Shown piece by piece: positions 28,179 to 37,813 of a stretch of 64,000 nt of DNA (positions are counted from its first letter, which is position 1; each line of letters starts with the position of its first letter). Made by a program: the position numbers and the translations under genes. This stretch comes from Prescottella agglutinans (lineage in GTDB: Bacteria > Actinomycetota > Actinomycetes > Mycobacteriales > Mycobacteriaceae). The notes beneath the pieces were generated by a model, which worked only from the letters and a program-made list of their open reading frames with translations, made no database searches and was not told where the DNA came from. The stretch is taken from assembly GCF_004011865.1 (NCBI RefSeq), contig NZ_RKLP01000004.1, forward strand, positions 331,497 to 395,496. The letters run 5' to 3'.

Positions 28179-29120
28179 GTGGCGGGACGAGCACGACGCC
28201 TCGCCGTCGTGTGCCTCGCGGCCGCCGCGATCGCGGCCTGCGCCTCGCCGTCCGACGACGGGACGACGCCCGACAGTCGGCGGGCGAACGACGTCGACAC
28301 CACCGTGGTCGCGTCCGCGCCGCTAACGCTCGAGGGCCGGATCAGCCAGTCCGTCGCGGACGCCGCCGACCGCGGTGCGGACGTCACCATCGCCCTGCTC
28401 GACCGGCGGGACGGGCACTACGAATCGTTCGCCGACACGACCCCGTTCGCGACGGCGTCGGTCGCGAAGCTGTTCATCGCGGACGACATCTTCTACCGCG
28501 AGACGATCGCGGACCTGGAACTCACCGCCGACCAGCACGCCCTCGTCGCCCGGATGCTCGAGTACTCCGACGACGACGCCGCCAACCAGCTGTGGGACGA
28601 GTACGGCGCCTCGGACATCGTCCTCGACGTGGTGTCGCGGTACGGGCTCGCCGACACGTCGGTTCCCTACGACGACCACTGGTGGAACACCACCACGACC
28701 GGACGCGACCTCGTCGACTACTACGCGGCGGTGCTCGACGGCCGCGGCGGCCTCGACGCGGCGCACCGCGACGAGATGATGGCCTACCTGCGCACGTCGA
28801 GCCCCACCGCCGCGGACGGCTACGACCAGAGCTTCGGGATCCCTGCCGGCCTGCCCGACGAGACGGACGTCGCCGTCAAGCAGGGCTGGATGTGCTGCGT
28901 CGACGACCGCTGGATGCACCTGTCGACCGGCGTGATCGGGCCCGACGGCCGGTACGTGCTGGTGCTGGTGTCGCGGGAGGACCTCGACTACGGCGACTCC
29001 GACGCCGAGTACCCCGACACCTCGCTCACCGCGGCGGTCGACGACGTCAGCGCGGCACACGCCCGGGAGACGGTCACCGACGTCGCTCGAACCCTGTTCC
29101 CGCAGAGACGAATCGACTAA
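28179..29120 (+). CDS. lppW: LppW-type lipoprotein with beta-lactamase/serine-hydrolase fold
   Basis: A 313-residue predicted lipoprotein: signal peptide, lipobox AIAAC with lipidated Cys21, then a class A beta-lactamase-like domain. The S-x-x-K motif is SVAK, the SDN position reads SDD (YSDDDAANQL), and the third motif is KQG (VKQGWM) instead of KTG. Altered motifs make beta-lactam hydrolysis doubtful. It occupies the place of lppW (Rv2905) between rplS and trmD. GTG with GGTGGAGGA upstream. It overlaps the convergent amine oxidase by 4 bases. Confidence 0.85.
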   Translation: MAGRARRLAVVCLAAAAIAACASPSDDGTTPDSRRANDVDTTVVASAPLTLEGRISQSVADAADRGADVTIALLDRRDGHYESFADTTPFATASVAKLFIADDIFYRETIADLELTADQHALVARMLEYSDDDAANQLWDEYGASDIVLDVVSRYGLADTSVPYDDHWWNTTTTGRDLVDYYAAVLDGRGGLDAAHRDEMMAYLRTSSPTAADGYDQSFGIPAGLPDETDVAVKQGWMCCVDDRWMHLSTGVIGPDGRYVLVLVSREDLDYGDSDAEYPDTSLTAAVDDVSAAHARETVTDVARTLFPQRRID

Positions 29121-30493
29121 CCCCGCCCGGCACCCACCAGGTCGTCCGCGGCGACGACCTCCCGCGCGGCCCGCTCCCCCGACCGCACCGCCCCGTCGAC
29201 CCACCCGCACATGACGGCCGAACTCTCGGTGCCCGCCCAGTGGATGCGTCCGCAGGGCGCGCGCAGCGCCGGCCCGAATTCGGTGAGCACCCCGGTCGGC
29301 GCGTGGCTGAGCATCCCGCCGCCCGAGTACCGCTCGGCGCTCCAGTCCTGCTCGACGAAATCGAGCGGCGCCGCCGCCGCGCTGCCGAACCGTTCGGTGA
29401 GCGCGCCGACCACGGCGGTCCGCCGCTCCGCCGCCGTCAACCGGCCGAGTTCCCGGGCCCGCGGGCCCTCGACGATCACGCACAACACGCCCGGACGCGG
29501 CGCATCGGTGCCGGCGTCGATCGTGACCATCGCGGCCGATCCGGGTGCGGCGGACTGGCCGGACAGCCCGTCCGCCCGCCAGAACGGCTCGTCGTAGAGC
29601 ACCGCGATCTTGAGGATCGCCCCGCTGGGCATCCGCTGGTGCAGGAACGTCCGGTCCACCGGCAGCAGCGGCTCGTACCGGATCTGTCCGGCGACCGCGA
29701 GCGGCACCGCGACGATCACCCGCCGCGCGCGGACCGTCAACTGGTCGGTCGCGACGGTGACGCCCCCGTCGTCCTGTGCGATCGTGCGCACCGGCTGCGA
29801 CAGGTGGACGGATCGGCCGAGTTCGGCGGCCATGGGCCGGTAGATCGCCCCCATCCCGCCGACCGGACGGGAGTCCTGCGCCGCATCCTTCACACCCAGC
29901 ACGAAGCCCGGCCCGCCACCGGACGCCATCTGGTACAGCACGAACAGGAACGACACCTCGGACGCGGCCGACGTGTAGCAGCCCGCGATCGCCATCTCGA
30001 GCAGTCGGTGTGCGGGCTTGGACAGCACGTTGTCGTCGAGCCACTTGGCGAGGCTGATGCGGTCCCACTCGGCGGCCCGCTTCGCCTCCCACGGCGCGTC
30101 GAGCGGGATGGACTTGCACAGCTCCCCGAGTTCGAGGAACACCGTGCCCAGGTTCGCGACGGCCCACGGGCTCATGGTCATCGGGATCGTGCCCTGGTAG
30201 CGGTACTTCTTGCCGTCGACCATCATCATGGCGTCGCCGGCGGTGTACTGCTTGTAGCTCGGCACCCCGAACTCGGTCATCAGCGCGTGGACGCGGTCCT
30301 GGCCGGGACCGATCCAGGCCCCGCCCCGGTCGATCCACACGCCGTCGTCGCGGGTTTCGGTGAACGTCCGGCCGCCGAGTCGGTCACGGGCCTCGAGGAC
30401 GGTGACGGAACGGCCCGCCTGTTTCAGTCGCAGAGCAGCGGTCAGCCCCGCGAATCCGGCCCCCACGACGCAATAGTCGACGTCAGTCATCAC
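29117..30493 (-). CDS. Flavin monoamine oxidase family protein
   Basis: A 458-residue FAD enzyme that oxidises primary amines, likely to aldehyde, ammonia and peroxide. FAD-binding CVVGAGFAGLTAALRL and VLEARDRLGGR, substrate-domain WIDRGGAWIGPGQD, and the C-terminal IHWAGTESSAVMCGWVDGAVRSGERAA. The SGGGML position, where covalent FAD enzymes have Cys, lacks Cys, so FAD is probably non-covalent. Adjacent GTG and ATG codons at 30493-30488 leave the start uncertain by one residue. Confidence 0.9.
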   Translation of the reverse strand: MMTDVDYCVVGAGFAGLTAALRLKQAGRSVTVLEARDRLGGRTFTETRDDGVWIDRGGAWIGPGQDRVHALMTEFGVPSYKQYTAGDAMMMVDGKKYRYQGTIPMTMSPWAVANLGTVFLELGELCKSIPLDAPWEAKRAAEWDRISLAKWLDDNVLSKPAHRLLEMAIAGCYTSAASEVSFLFVLYQMASGGGPGFVLGVKDAAQDSRPVGGMGAIYRPMAAELGRSVHLSQPVRTIAQDDGGVTVATDQLTVRARRVIVAVPLAVAGQIRYEPLLPVDRTFLHQRMPSGAILKIAVLYDEPFWRADGLSGQSAAPGSAAMVTIDAGTDAPRPGVLCVIVEGPRARELGRLTAAERRTAVVGALTERFGSAAAAPLDFVEQDWSAERYSGGGMLSHAPTGVLTEFGPALRAPCGRIHWAGTESSAVMCGWVDGAVRSGERAAREVVAADDLVGAGRG

Positions 30494-30557
30494 AGGTCAC
30501 CTCGAGTTCCTGCCTACTCGGGCGACCCGCGCCGGGTCAAAGGTCGGTGCGAACCGA

Positions 30558-31256
30558 TCAGGAAAGGAGATCGGGCCGACGCTCGGCCGTGCGTTGAAGC
30601 GACTGCGCCCGCCGCCAGGCTGCGACCTTCGCGTGATCGCCGGACAGCAGCACCGGCGGCACGTCGAGTCCGCGCCAACTGACCGGGCGCGTGTAGCTGG
30701 GCCCCTCGAGGAGACCGTCGGAGAACGAATCCTCCTGATGCGACTGCTGATTGCCGAGCACACCCGGCAGCAGACGGACGACGGCCTCGACCATGACGAG
30801 CACCGCGGCCTCGCCGCCGATCAGCACGTAGTCGCCGATGGACACCTCTTCGACCCGCACCCGGCGGGCCGCGTCGTCGAACACACGCTGGTCGATGCCC
30901 TCGTACCGGCCGCACGCGAAGACCAGATGCTTCTCCTCGGCCCAGCGGTGCGCGGTGGCCTGCGTGAACGGGACGCCGGCCGGGGTGGGTACCACGAGGA
31001 GGGCGTCGGAATCGGGGTCACCGTCGTCGTCGGTGAGAACCTCGTCGAGGGCGTCGCCCCACACGGTGGGTTTCATGACCATGCCCGGCCCGCCGCCGTA
31101 CGGGGAATCGTCGACGGCCTTGTGGACGTCGTGGGTCCAGCGTCGCAGGTCGTGGACTCCGACGGAGATGAGTCCCTTGTCGATCGCCTTGCCGAGCAGT
31201 GCGGCCCGGAGCGGCTCGAGGTACTCGGGGAAGATCGTGACTACGTCGAGACGCAC
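30558..31256 (-). CDS. trmD: tRNA (guanine-N1)-methyltransferase
   Basis: A 232-residue trefoil-knot SPOUT enzyme that makes m1G37 in tRNA and prevents frameshifts. Motifs: [12 protein letters not shown] at the start, [30 protein letters not shown] and [15 protein letters not shown] forming the knot. GTG start at 31254-31256, ten bases after rimM. Last gene of the rpsP-khpA-rimM-trmD operon. Confidence 0.97.
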   Translation of the reverse strand: MRLDVVTIFPEYLEPLRAALLGKAIDKGLISVGVHDLRRWTHDVHKAVDDSPYGGGPGMVMKPTVWGDALDEVLTDDDGDPDSDALLVVPTPAGVPFTQATAHRWAEEKHLVFACGRYEGIDQRVFDDAARRVRVEEVSIGDYVLIGGEAAVLVMVEAVVRLLPGVLGNQQSHQEDSFSDGLLEGPSYTRPVSWRGLDVPPVLLSGDHAKVAAWRRAQSLQRTAERRPDLLS

Positions 31257-31266
31257 GGTGGTTCGG

Positions 31267-31833
31267 TCACTCCTCGTTGGAGCTGTCCCCGAAATTCGGA
31301 TCCAGCAGGCCTTCCGGTGGGTCGATCTCGATGACACGGTCGGCGACGGACACGGTCGGGACGATCGCCGTCACGAACGGCACCAGCACCTCGCCCGACG
31401 TCTGCCCCTCCGGGCGGATCGACAGCAGTTCGCCTGCGGCGGAATGCAATACCTCGATCACCGTGCCGACCGGAGTGCCGGCGTCGGGGCGTCCGGTGGC
31501 CATCCGCACAGCCAGGCCCTCGAGCTCGTGATCGTAGAACTCGTCCGGATCGTCGGACGGGGTGAGATCGGCGGTGTCGATCGTGAACAGCGTGCCGCGC
31601 AGGTCGTCGGCGGTGTTGCGATCGGTGACGCCACGCAAGCGCAGCAGAAGCCGCCCGGAATGCTCCCGGGCGGCTTCCACCACGTACGTGTGCAGCTTGT
31701 TCTCGCGCGGCTTGCGGCCACGCAGCTCGGCACCGACGGCGAAGCGCTCCTCGGGTTCGTCGGTGCGAACCTCGACGACGAGCTCTCCCCTGATGCCGTG
31801 CGACTTGGCGACGCGGCCTACGACGAGTTCCAC
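31267..31833 (-). CDS. rimM: 16S rRNA processing protein
   Basis: A 188-residue two-domain factor that binds S19 and helps mature the 30S head. The N-terminal RimM barrel starts [18 protein letters not shown] and a PRC-like barrel follows ([41 protein letters not shown]). GTG start 7 bases past the khpA stop. Confidence 0.96.
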   Translation of the reverse strand: MELVVGRVAKSHGIRGELVVEVRTDEPEERFAVGAELRGRKPRENKLHTYVVEAAREHSGRLLLRLRGVTDRNTADDLRGTLFTIDTADLTPSDDPDEFYDHELEGLAVRMATGRPDAGTPVGTVIEVLHSAAGELLSIRPEGQTSGEVLVPFVTAIVPTVSVADRVIEIDPPEGLLDPNFGDSSNEE

Positions 31834-31840
31834 TGCGGAC

Positions 31841-32083
31841 TTACAGATCGGTGTCGACGACGTCGACGCGGATCCCACGGCCCCCGATACCGGAGACGAG
31901 GGTCCGCAGGGCGGTCGCGGTGCGACCACCGCGACCGATCACCTTCCCGAGATCGTCGGGGTGCACGTGCACCTCGACGGTGCGCCCCCGACGCCCCGTG
32001 ATCAGCTCGACGCGAACGTCGTCGGGGTTGGCGACGATCCCACGGACGAGATGCTCGACGGCATCGGCGACAACGGCGCTCAT
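31841..32083 (-). CDS. khpA: KH-domain RNA-binding protein
   Basis: An 80-residue single KH domain with the GxxG loop in [17 protein letters not shown] and a C-terminal [10 protein letters not shown]. KhpA proteins bind RNA and pair with KhpB in firmicutes. The ATG overlaps the rpsP TAA by one base (TAATG). Same position as Rv2908c. Confidence 0.95.
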   Translation of the reverse strand: MSAVVADAVEHLVRGIVANPDDVRVELITGRRGRTVEVHVHPDDLGKVIGRGGRTATALRTLVSGIGGRGIRVDVVDTDL

Positions 32084-32532
32084 TACTCGGCAGCCTCGGT
32101 GGACTCGGCGTCAGCAGCGGGAGCCTCGGCGGCCTCTTCCTTCGCAGCCTTCTTCTTCTTGGGCGTGATGGCCTCGGAAACCGGCTCGTTCTCGGCCTGC
32201 GCCAGCGCAGCCTGGAACAGCTCCAGCTTGGACGGCTTGGGCTCCTTGACCTTCAGGGTGCCCTCGGCGCCCGGCAGGCCCTTGAACTTCTGCCAGTCAC
32301 CGGTGATCTTCAGCAGGTTCTCGACCGGCTCGGTCGGCTGCGCGCCGACACCCAGCCAGTACTGAGCGCGCTCCGAATCGATCTCGATCAGCGACGGCTC
32401 TTCCTTGGGGTGGTACTTGCCGATGGTCTCGATCGCACGGCCGTTGCGGCGGGTGCGAGAGTCCGCGACGATGATCCGGTACTGCGGGTTGCGGATCTTG
32501 CCGAGGCGGGTGAGCTTGATCTTGACAGCCAT
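32083..32532 (-). CDS. rpsP: 30S ribosomal protein S16
   Basis: Begins [20 protein letters not shown] and carries [22 protein letters not shown]. At 149 residues it is longer than the usual 80-90 because of a C-terminal extension with a Lys run ([10 protein letters not shown]) and an Ala/Glu/Asp tail, common in actinobacteria. It starts the operon. ffh, the usual neighbour on the other side, is not here. Confidence 0.97.
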   Translation of the reverse strand: MAVKIKLTRLGKIRNPQYRIIVADSRTRRNGRAIETIGKYHPKEEPSLIEIDSERAQYWLGVGAQPTEPVENLLKITGDWQKFKGLPGAEGTLKVKEPKPSKLELFQAALAQAENEPVSEAITPKKKKAAKEEAAEAPAADAESTEAAE

Positions 32533-32799
32533 GCGCTGCGTATCTCCTTCAGTGCGCACACCAGTGCGCACGTGTCACGTGCAATTCAGCGACCCACCAG
32601 GGCGGTGAGTCCGGTTTTGCCGCTCTCCTGTGACCGTCGCGCGGTACGTAACCGGATGCGACGAACAGCGGTTCATTCTGCCAGACGACCCGCACGGAAC
32701 GGAAACGCAGGCCGTCGCCCCCGTTCACGTGCAGGTTCGGTGACCAGAACCACCCGGCACGCCTACGGCGCCCCGCCCCACCTCGGGTACCGTCGATGT
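32533..32799. other. rpsP/LprD-like divergent intergenic region
   Basis: 267 bases between divergent starts with no gene or clear repeat. It should hold the rpsP operon promoter. It also marks the junction between two gene blocks that are far apart in M. tuberculosis. Confidence 0.5.
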
Positions 32800-33216
32800 G
32801 TGGCCCGAACCAGTCGTAAGAGCCGACCAGCGCTGATCGTGCTGGTCGTCGTCGCCGCCGTCGGATGCCTGGCGCTCGGCTGGTGGCAGTGGACGCGATT
32901 CGAGTCCGTGGGCGGCACCGGCCAGAACCTCGGCTACGCGTTCCAGTGGCCGCTCTTCGCGGCGTTCGTCGTCTACGCCTACCGACGGTTCGTCCAGCTC
33001 GAGGACGGCCTCGACGAGGACACGGCCGACGGCTCGGCCGGAGGCGCCGCGGACGGCCAGCCGACCGACGTTCCCGAGGGCCTGCTTCCGGAGCGCCCGA
33101 AGGCGGAATCGGTGACCGCCGCGGATCTCGACGACCCCGAGGCGCGGCAGATGCTCGAGTACAACGATTACCTCGCCGAGCTCTCCGCTCGCGAGCCCGA
33201 TAGGAGCGACAAGTGA
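32800..33216 (+). CDS. LprD-like small membrane protein
   Basis: A 138-residue protein with two hydrophobic segments (LIVLVVVAAVGCLALGWW and LGYAFQWPLFAAFVVYAYRRF) around WQWTRFESVGGTGQN, then an acidic C-terminal 70 residues. The arrangement resembles LprD (Rv1343c), though the lipobox-like AVGC lacks Leu/Ile/Val at -3 and lipidation is doubtful. GTG start. Coupled to the next gene by a GTGA overlap. Function unknown. Confidence 0.75.
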   Translation: MARTSRKSRPALIVLVVVAAVGCLALGWWQWTRFESVGGTGQNLGYAFQWPLFAAFVVYAYRRFVQLEDGLDEDTADGSAGGAADGQPTDVPEGLLPERPKAESVTAADLDDPEARQMLEYNDYLAELSAREPDRSDK

Positions 33217-33593
33217 GCGGCGGCCCCCACGAGACCACCCCACAGCAGACCGCGCCCCAGGCGGCGCCCGCACAGCAGGACAACCAGAAGATCGCGTCGG
33301 CGCTCCTGCGCTACCGCGTACTCGCGTATGCGACCGGCATCTGGCTGCTCGTGCTGACGGCCGAGATGGTGGCCAAGTACATCTTCGGCGTCGACAACCT
33401 GCCGACCTGGATCGCGATCGTCCACGGCTGGGTGTACTTCGTGTACCTGATCATGACGATCGATCTCGCGGTCAAGGTGCGCTGGCCCGCCGGTCGGACG
33501 ATCGGCACCCTGCTGGCCGGCACCGTCCCGTTCCTGTCGTTCTTCGTCGAGCACTGGCGCACGGTGCAGGTCAAGAAGGACTTCGGGGTCTGA
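33213..33593 (+). CDS. DUF3817 membrane protein
   Basis: A 126-residue protein with three to four helices and a hydrophilic Gln/Ala-rich N-terminus. Core residues are YATGIWLLVLTAEMVAK, IVHGWVYFVYLIMTIDLAVK and GTVPFLSFFVEHW, as in Rv1342c. Function unknown. GTG overlaps the previous stop. A second DUF3817 gene is at 57518-57898. Confidence 0.87.
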   Translation: MSGGPHETTPQQTAPQAAPAQQDNQKIASALLRYRVLAYATGIWLLVLTAEMVAKYIFGVDNLPTWIAIVHGWVYFVYLIMTIDLAVKVRWPAGRTIGTLLAGTVPFLSFFVEHWRTVQVKKDFGV

Positions 33594-33618
33594 GCCACCC
33601 GGATTCCCCCCATCACGC

Positions 33619-33652
33619 CGAAGGGCCCGTCTCGTACGAGACGGGCCCTTCG
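33619..33652. terminator. Bidirectional terminator
   Basis: CGAAGGGCCCGTCTCG and its complement form a perfect palindromic hairpin around TA, between the convergent DUF3817 and rdgB stops. The T-containing tail CTTCG fits. Confidence 0.8.
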
Positions 33653-33667
33653 TGCCTTCGCGGCGTG

Positions 33668-34275
33668 TTACGCCTCCGCCAGCTCGGCGAGCGCCGGCAC
33701 CAGCTGCGCCAGTGCGCGTCCCCGGTGTGAGGCAGCGTCCTTCTCCTGCGGCGACAGCTCCGCCGACGTTCGCTGCTCGCCCTCGGGTTCGAAGACGGGG
33801 TCGTAGCCGAACCCGTTCGCGCCGCGCGGCTCGCGGACGATCCGTCCACGCCACTCCCCGCGCACCACGACGGTGTCCTGCCCCGGGATCGCGAGCGCGC
33901 ACGCCGACACGAACGCGGCGCCGCGCCGTTCGTCGGGCACGTCCGACAGCTGTCCCAGCAGCAACGCCGTGTTGGCGCCGTCGTCGCCGTGACCGCCGCT
34001 CCAGCGCGCCGACAGCACGCCCGGCATGCCGTTGAGGGCGTCGACCTCGAGCCCGGAGTCGTCCGCGACGCACGGCAGCCCGGTGGCCGCGGCCCCGTCG
34101 ACGGCCTTGACGATCGCGTTCTCCTCGAACGTCGCACCCGTCTCCGGCGTCTCCGGGAACTCGGGGACCTCGTCGAGGCCGATCACCTCGAGCCCATCGA
34201 TGCCGGCGGCGGCGAGGACCCGACGCAGTTCACCGAGCTTCTTGGCGTTGCGGCTGGCGACCAGGATCTTGCCGC

Positions 34276-34279
<4 letters not shown>
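33668..34279 (-). CDS. rdgB: Non-canonical purine NTP pyrophosphatase
   Basis: Removes dITP, XTP and ITP from the nucleotide pool. The 203-residue protein has the conserved [44 protein letters not shown] and NGFGYDPVF. The only start that fits the family N-terminus is a TTG at 34277-34279, which overlaps the rph TGA (TTGA). No in-frame ATG or GTG occurs before the conserved core. Confidence 0.95.
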
Positions 34280-35058
<779 letters not shown>

Positions 35059-35126
35059 GTTGGAAGAGCCTAGTCGGCGGCGCCGACGGTGAGCCCAGTC
35101 GCCGCCGGTGTGAGCGAGGGGTGTCG

Positions 35127-35885
35127 TCAGATGTCGTAGACGTCGCCGGCCGAGACCGCGTGCACGGGCCCGGAGAATTCCGCCTTCGCCTCGGCGATGA
35201 CGTCCTCACGGGAGGTCCACGGCGGGATGTGGGTGAGCAGGAGTTCCCCGACCCCGGCGCGGGCGGCGACCTGCCCGGCCTCGGTGCCGGAGAGGTGGAT
35301 GCCCTCGGGCCGGTCCGGGCTGTGCGTCCACGACGCCTCCGACAGCAGCACGTCGGCACCGCGGGCGAGGTCGACGACGGTGTCGCACATGCCGGTGTCG
35401 CCCGTGTACGCGAGGACGCGTCCCGCCTTGCTGGTGACGCGGAAGCCGTAGGACTCGGGCGGATGGTTCACGCGGAACGCCTGGACCGCGATCTCGCCGA
35501 TCTCGGCGACGTGCCCGTCGGACCAGTTGCGCAGGTCGATGGTGTCGGAGATGTCGTCGAGTTCACCGCCGCACTCCGCGGACGCGACCCCGATGCGGCA
35601 CGCGCTGTCGGTGGGGCCGTAGACCAGGGCACGACCGGCGGGCGGATTCGGGTGGTACCGGCGCCACACCAGCAGACCGGGCATGTCGAGGCAGTGGTCG
35701 GCGTGCAGGTGCGACAGCAGGATCGTCGCCTCGCCCGGATCGGCGTACTTCTGCAGGGCTCCGAGGACGCCGGGGCCGAAATCCATGACGACCGGCGGGG
35801 TGCCCGGCGCGGTCAACAAGTAGCCCGACGCAGCCGAGTCAGGTCCGGAAACGCTGCCCGAACATCCCAGGACCGTAATGCGCAT
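35127..35885 (-). CDS. Metallo-beta-lactamase-fold cyclic nucleotide phosphodiesterase-like protein
   Basis: A 252-residue MBL-fold hydrolase matching Rv1339, reported to hydrolyse cAMP. The metal motif is [14 protein letters not shown], with SEASW and a later LLLTHIPPW. The N-terminus [23 protein letters not shown] is typical. It precedes rph by 68 bases. A perfect palindrome sits 65 bases upstream of the start. Confidence 0.88.
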   Translation of the reverse strand: MRITVLGCSGSVSGPDSAASGYLLTAPGTPPVVMDFGPGVLGALQKYADPGEATILLSHLHADHCLDMPGLLVWRRYHPNPPAGRALVYGPTDSACRIGVASAECGGELDDISDTIDLRNWSDGHVAEIGEIAVQAFRVNHPPESYGFRVTSKAGRVLAYTGDTGMCDTVVDLARGADVLLSEASWTHSPDRPEGIHLSGTEAGQVAARAGVGELLLTHIPPWTSREDVIAEAKAEFSGPVHAVSAGDVYDI

Positions 35886-35949
35886 GCCAGCTATGCTGCC
35901 ACGATCACCCGGCTCTCAAAAAGCTTCGGTCACTTTCGGCGGCGTCAAC

Positions 35950-35971
35950 TCACATCCGACGTCGGATGTGA
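35950..35971. promoter_or_regulatory. Perfect 22-bp palindrome, candidate operator
   Basis: TCACATCCGAC followed directly by GTCGGATGTGA, with no spacer, lies in the 122-base gap between the rhomboid stop and the MBL start. A spacerless perfect palindrome fits a dimeric repressor or activator site for the MBL-rph-rdgB transcript. Confidence 0.6.
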
Positions 35972-36007
35972 TGCGCCATTTCACGTCCTGGGCATGTGAC
36001 GGTCGAG

Positions 36008-36667
36008 TCAGCCCGGCAGGCGCGGCACCGCGGAGACGCCGCCCGATCCCGGCGCCGGGACACCACCCTTTCTGCGGGTGTCCGACGACAGCGCCCACGC
36101 CGCCACGACGCCGCCGATCGCCCCGAACAGGTGCCCCTGCCAGGAGATCCCGTACTGCCCGGGCAGCACACCCCACAGCATGCCGCCGTAGACGAAGAGC
36201 ACGACGACCCCGAGCAGGATCTGCCCGACACTGCGGGTGAAGATGCCGCGCACCAGCAGGAACGTGAGCCAGCCGAACACCAGCACGGATGCGCCGAGGT
36301 GCGCGGAGCCGACACCACCGGTCAGCCAGGTGCCGAGCCCGCCGATCACCCAGATGATTCCGGTCGCGGCGAGACCGCGACCGATCCCGGAGAGCAGCAC
36401 CAGGAATCCGAGGATCAACAGCGGGACGGTGTTGGCCAGGAGGTGACCCCACCCGAAGTGCAGCATCGGCGCGAACAGGATGCCCCACAGCCCGTCGAGG
36501 GTCAGTGGCTCGACGCCCCACGCGTCGAGTCTGTTTCCCGCGACGGTGTCGATCGCCTCGAGCACGTAGAGCACGGCGACGAAACCACCGATGGTCATCG
36601 CCGCGCGCTGCCACATCGGGCGCGCGGCCCGCGGCGGGTTCGCCCGCAGTTCGGATCCGGTTGTCAC
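36008..36667 (-). CDS. Rhomboid family intramembrane serine protease
   Basis: A 219-residue protein with six or seven helices. The catalytic dyad is Ser127 in HLGASVLVFGW and His179 in WQGHLFGAIGG, and the oxyanion-side motif HFGWGHLLANTVPL is present, so it should be active. Positional match to Rv1337. GTG at 36665-36667 was chosen; GTG at 36689-36691 would add 8 residues. Substrate unknown. Confidence 0.88.
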   Translation of the reverse strand: MTTGSELRANPPRAARPMWQRAAMTIGGFVAVLYVLEAIDTVAGNRLDAWGVEPLTLDGLWGILFAPMLHFGWGHLLANTVPLLILGFLVLLSGIGRGLAATGIIWVIGGLGTWLTGGVGSAHLGASVLVFGWLTFLLVRGIFTRSVGQILLGVVVLFVYGGMLWGVLPGQYGISWQGHLFGAIGGVVAAWALSSDTRRKGGVPAPGSGGVSAVPRLPG

Positions 36668-36724
36668 GGTTTCGAGCGTACCGACCACCACCGACGAACG
36701 GTCGGCGCCGAACGACTCCTCGCG

Positions 36725-37813
36725 CTAGCCGGAAGTCCCGAACGCCGACGGGAACACGTCCCGGTAGCCGGGGATGCCCGCGACCGTGGTGGCCGACAGA
36801 ATCGCGTCGACGATCGCCTGCTGCACGCACTGCGCGGCCGCCGCGCAGACCGCGTCGAGGATCGGCAGTTCGGCCGGGAACGCCGCGGGCACCCCGACCG
36901 GTGACGGGGTGTCGTGGGTCCCGGTCGCGAGCGCGAAGATGGTGTCGCCGTCGAGCGGCGAGTGCGCGGGCCGGATCGCGCGGGCCAGGCCGTCGTGGCC
37001 GGCGACCGCGACCCGGCGGCACGACGCCTTCGACAGCTTCGCGTCCGTCGCGACCACGCCGATCGTGGTGTTGAGGACGGTCGCCTTCTCCCCCAGCGCG
37101 TTTGCCGCCGCGAGTTCGTCGGGCGACGGGCGCCGGATCCCGCGGCGCTCCGCGTCCGCGAGCGACAGCCCCCACGGCAGACCCGTCTCCGGATCCCATA
37201 CCGAGCCGACCGGGTTGGCGACCATGAGTGCGGCGACGGTCACGCCGTCGGCCGGTCCACCCTGGATGACGTTGCTTGCGGTGCCGACGCCGCCCTTGAC
37301 GACCCCGGCCCTGGCCCCGGTGCCGGCTCCGACGCAGCCGGTTTCGACGTCGCGCCCCGCCCGGTCGGCCGCCCGGTAGCCGCACTCCGCGGTGGGCCGG
37401 GCATGCCAGTCGCCGACGGGCAGGTCGAAGATCACCGCGCCCGGCACGATGGGGACCACCTGGCCCGGCGCACCCATCGGGATGCCGTGATCGTGTTCCT
37501 CGAGCCAGCGCATGACGCCGTCCGCAGCGGCCAGGCCGTACGCGCTGCCGCCGGACAGCAGCACCGCGTTCACCTGCTGCACCGAATGGCTGGGGTCGAG
37601 CAGGTCGGTCTCCCGGGTGCCCGGGCCGCCGCCGCGCACATCCACACCGGCCGTCGCTCCGGACGGGACCAGCACGACGGTGCACCCGGTCGCCGCACCG
37701 GCGCCGAGGGTCGCATCGGGATCGAGCCGGTGGTCGTGGCCGACGAGGACACCGTCGACGTCGCACAGCGAGTTCGACGGCCCGGGGACCAGCGCCGGCC
37801 GGGGCGCGGTCAC
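36725..37813 (-). CDS. P1 (DmpA-type) family peptidase
   Basis: A 362-residue self-processing N-terminal nucleophile hydrolase, the counterpart of Rv1333. Elements: SLCDVDGVLVGHD, GTRETDLLDP, AVLLSGGSAYGLAAADGV, GVVKGGVGTASNVI and KATVLNTTIGVVATDAKLSKA, where the Thr in NTTIG is the expected nucleophile after autocleavage. Members cleave N-terminal residues or beta-peptides. GTG overlaps the DUF2017 stop (GTGA). Confidence 0.88.
   Translation of the reverse strand: MTAPRPALVPGPSNSLCDVDGVLVGHDHRLDPDATLGAGAATGCTVVLVPSGATAGVDVRGGGPGTRETDLLDPSHSVQQVNAVLLSGGSAYGLAAADGVMRWLEEHDHGIPMGAPGQVVPIVPGAVIFDLPVGDWHARPTAECGYRAADRAGRDVETGCVGAGTGARAGVVKGGVGTASNVIQGGPADGVTVAALMVANPVGSVWDPETGLPWGLSLADAERRGIRRPSPDELAAANALGEKATVLNTTIGVVATDAKLSKASCRRVAVAGHDGLARAIRPAHSPLDGDTIFALATGTHDTPSPVGVPAAFPAELPILDAVCAAAAQCVQQAIVDAILSATTVAGIPGYRDVFPSAFGTSG

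Noticed and set aside
28179..29120. A beta-lactam resistance gene
   Set aside because: The SDN and KTG positions are SDD and KQG, it is a lipoprotein, and it holds the place of the core gene lppW.
25730..30682. A 1,650-codon open frame on the + strand
   Set aside because: It lies antisense to tex and crosses lppW and the amine oxidase in another frame. Its Arg/Asp/Gly/Val-rich translation has no domain and is produced by the GC codon bias of tex.
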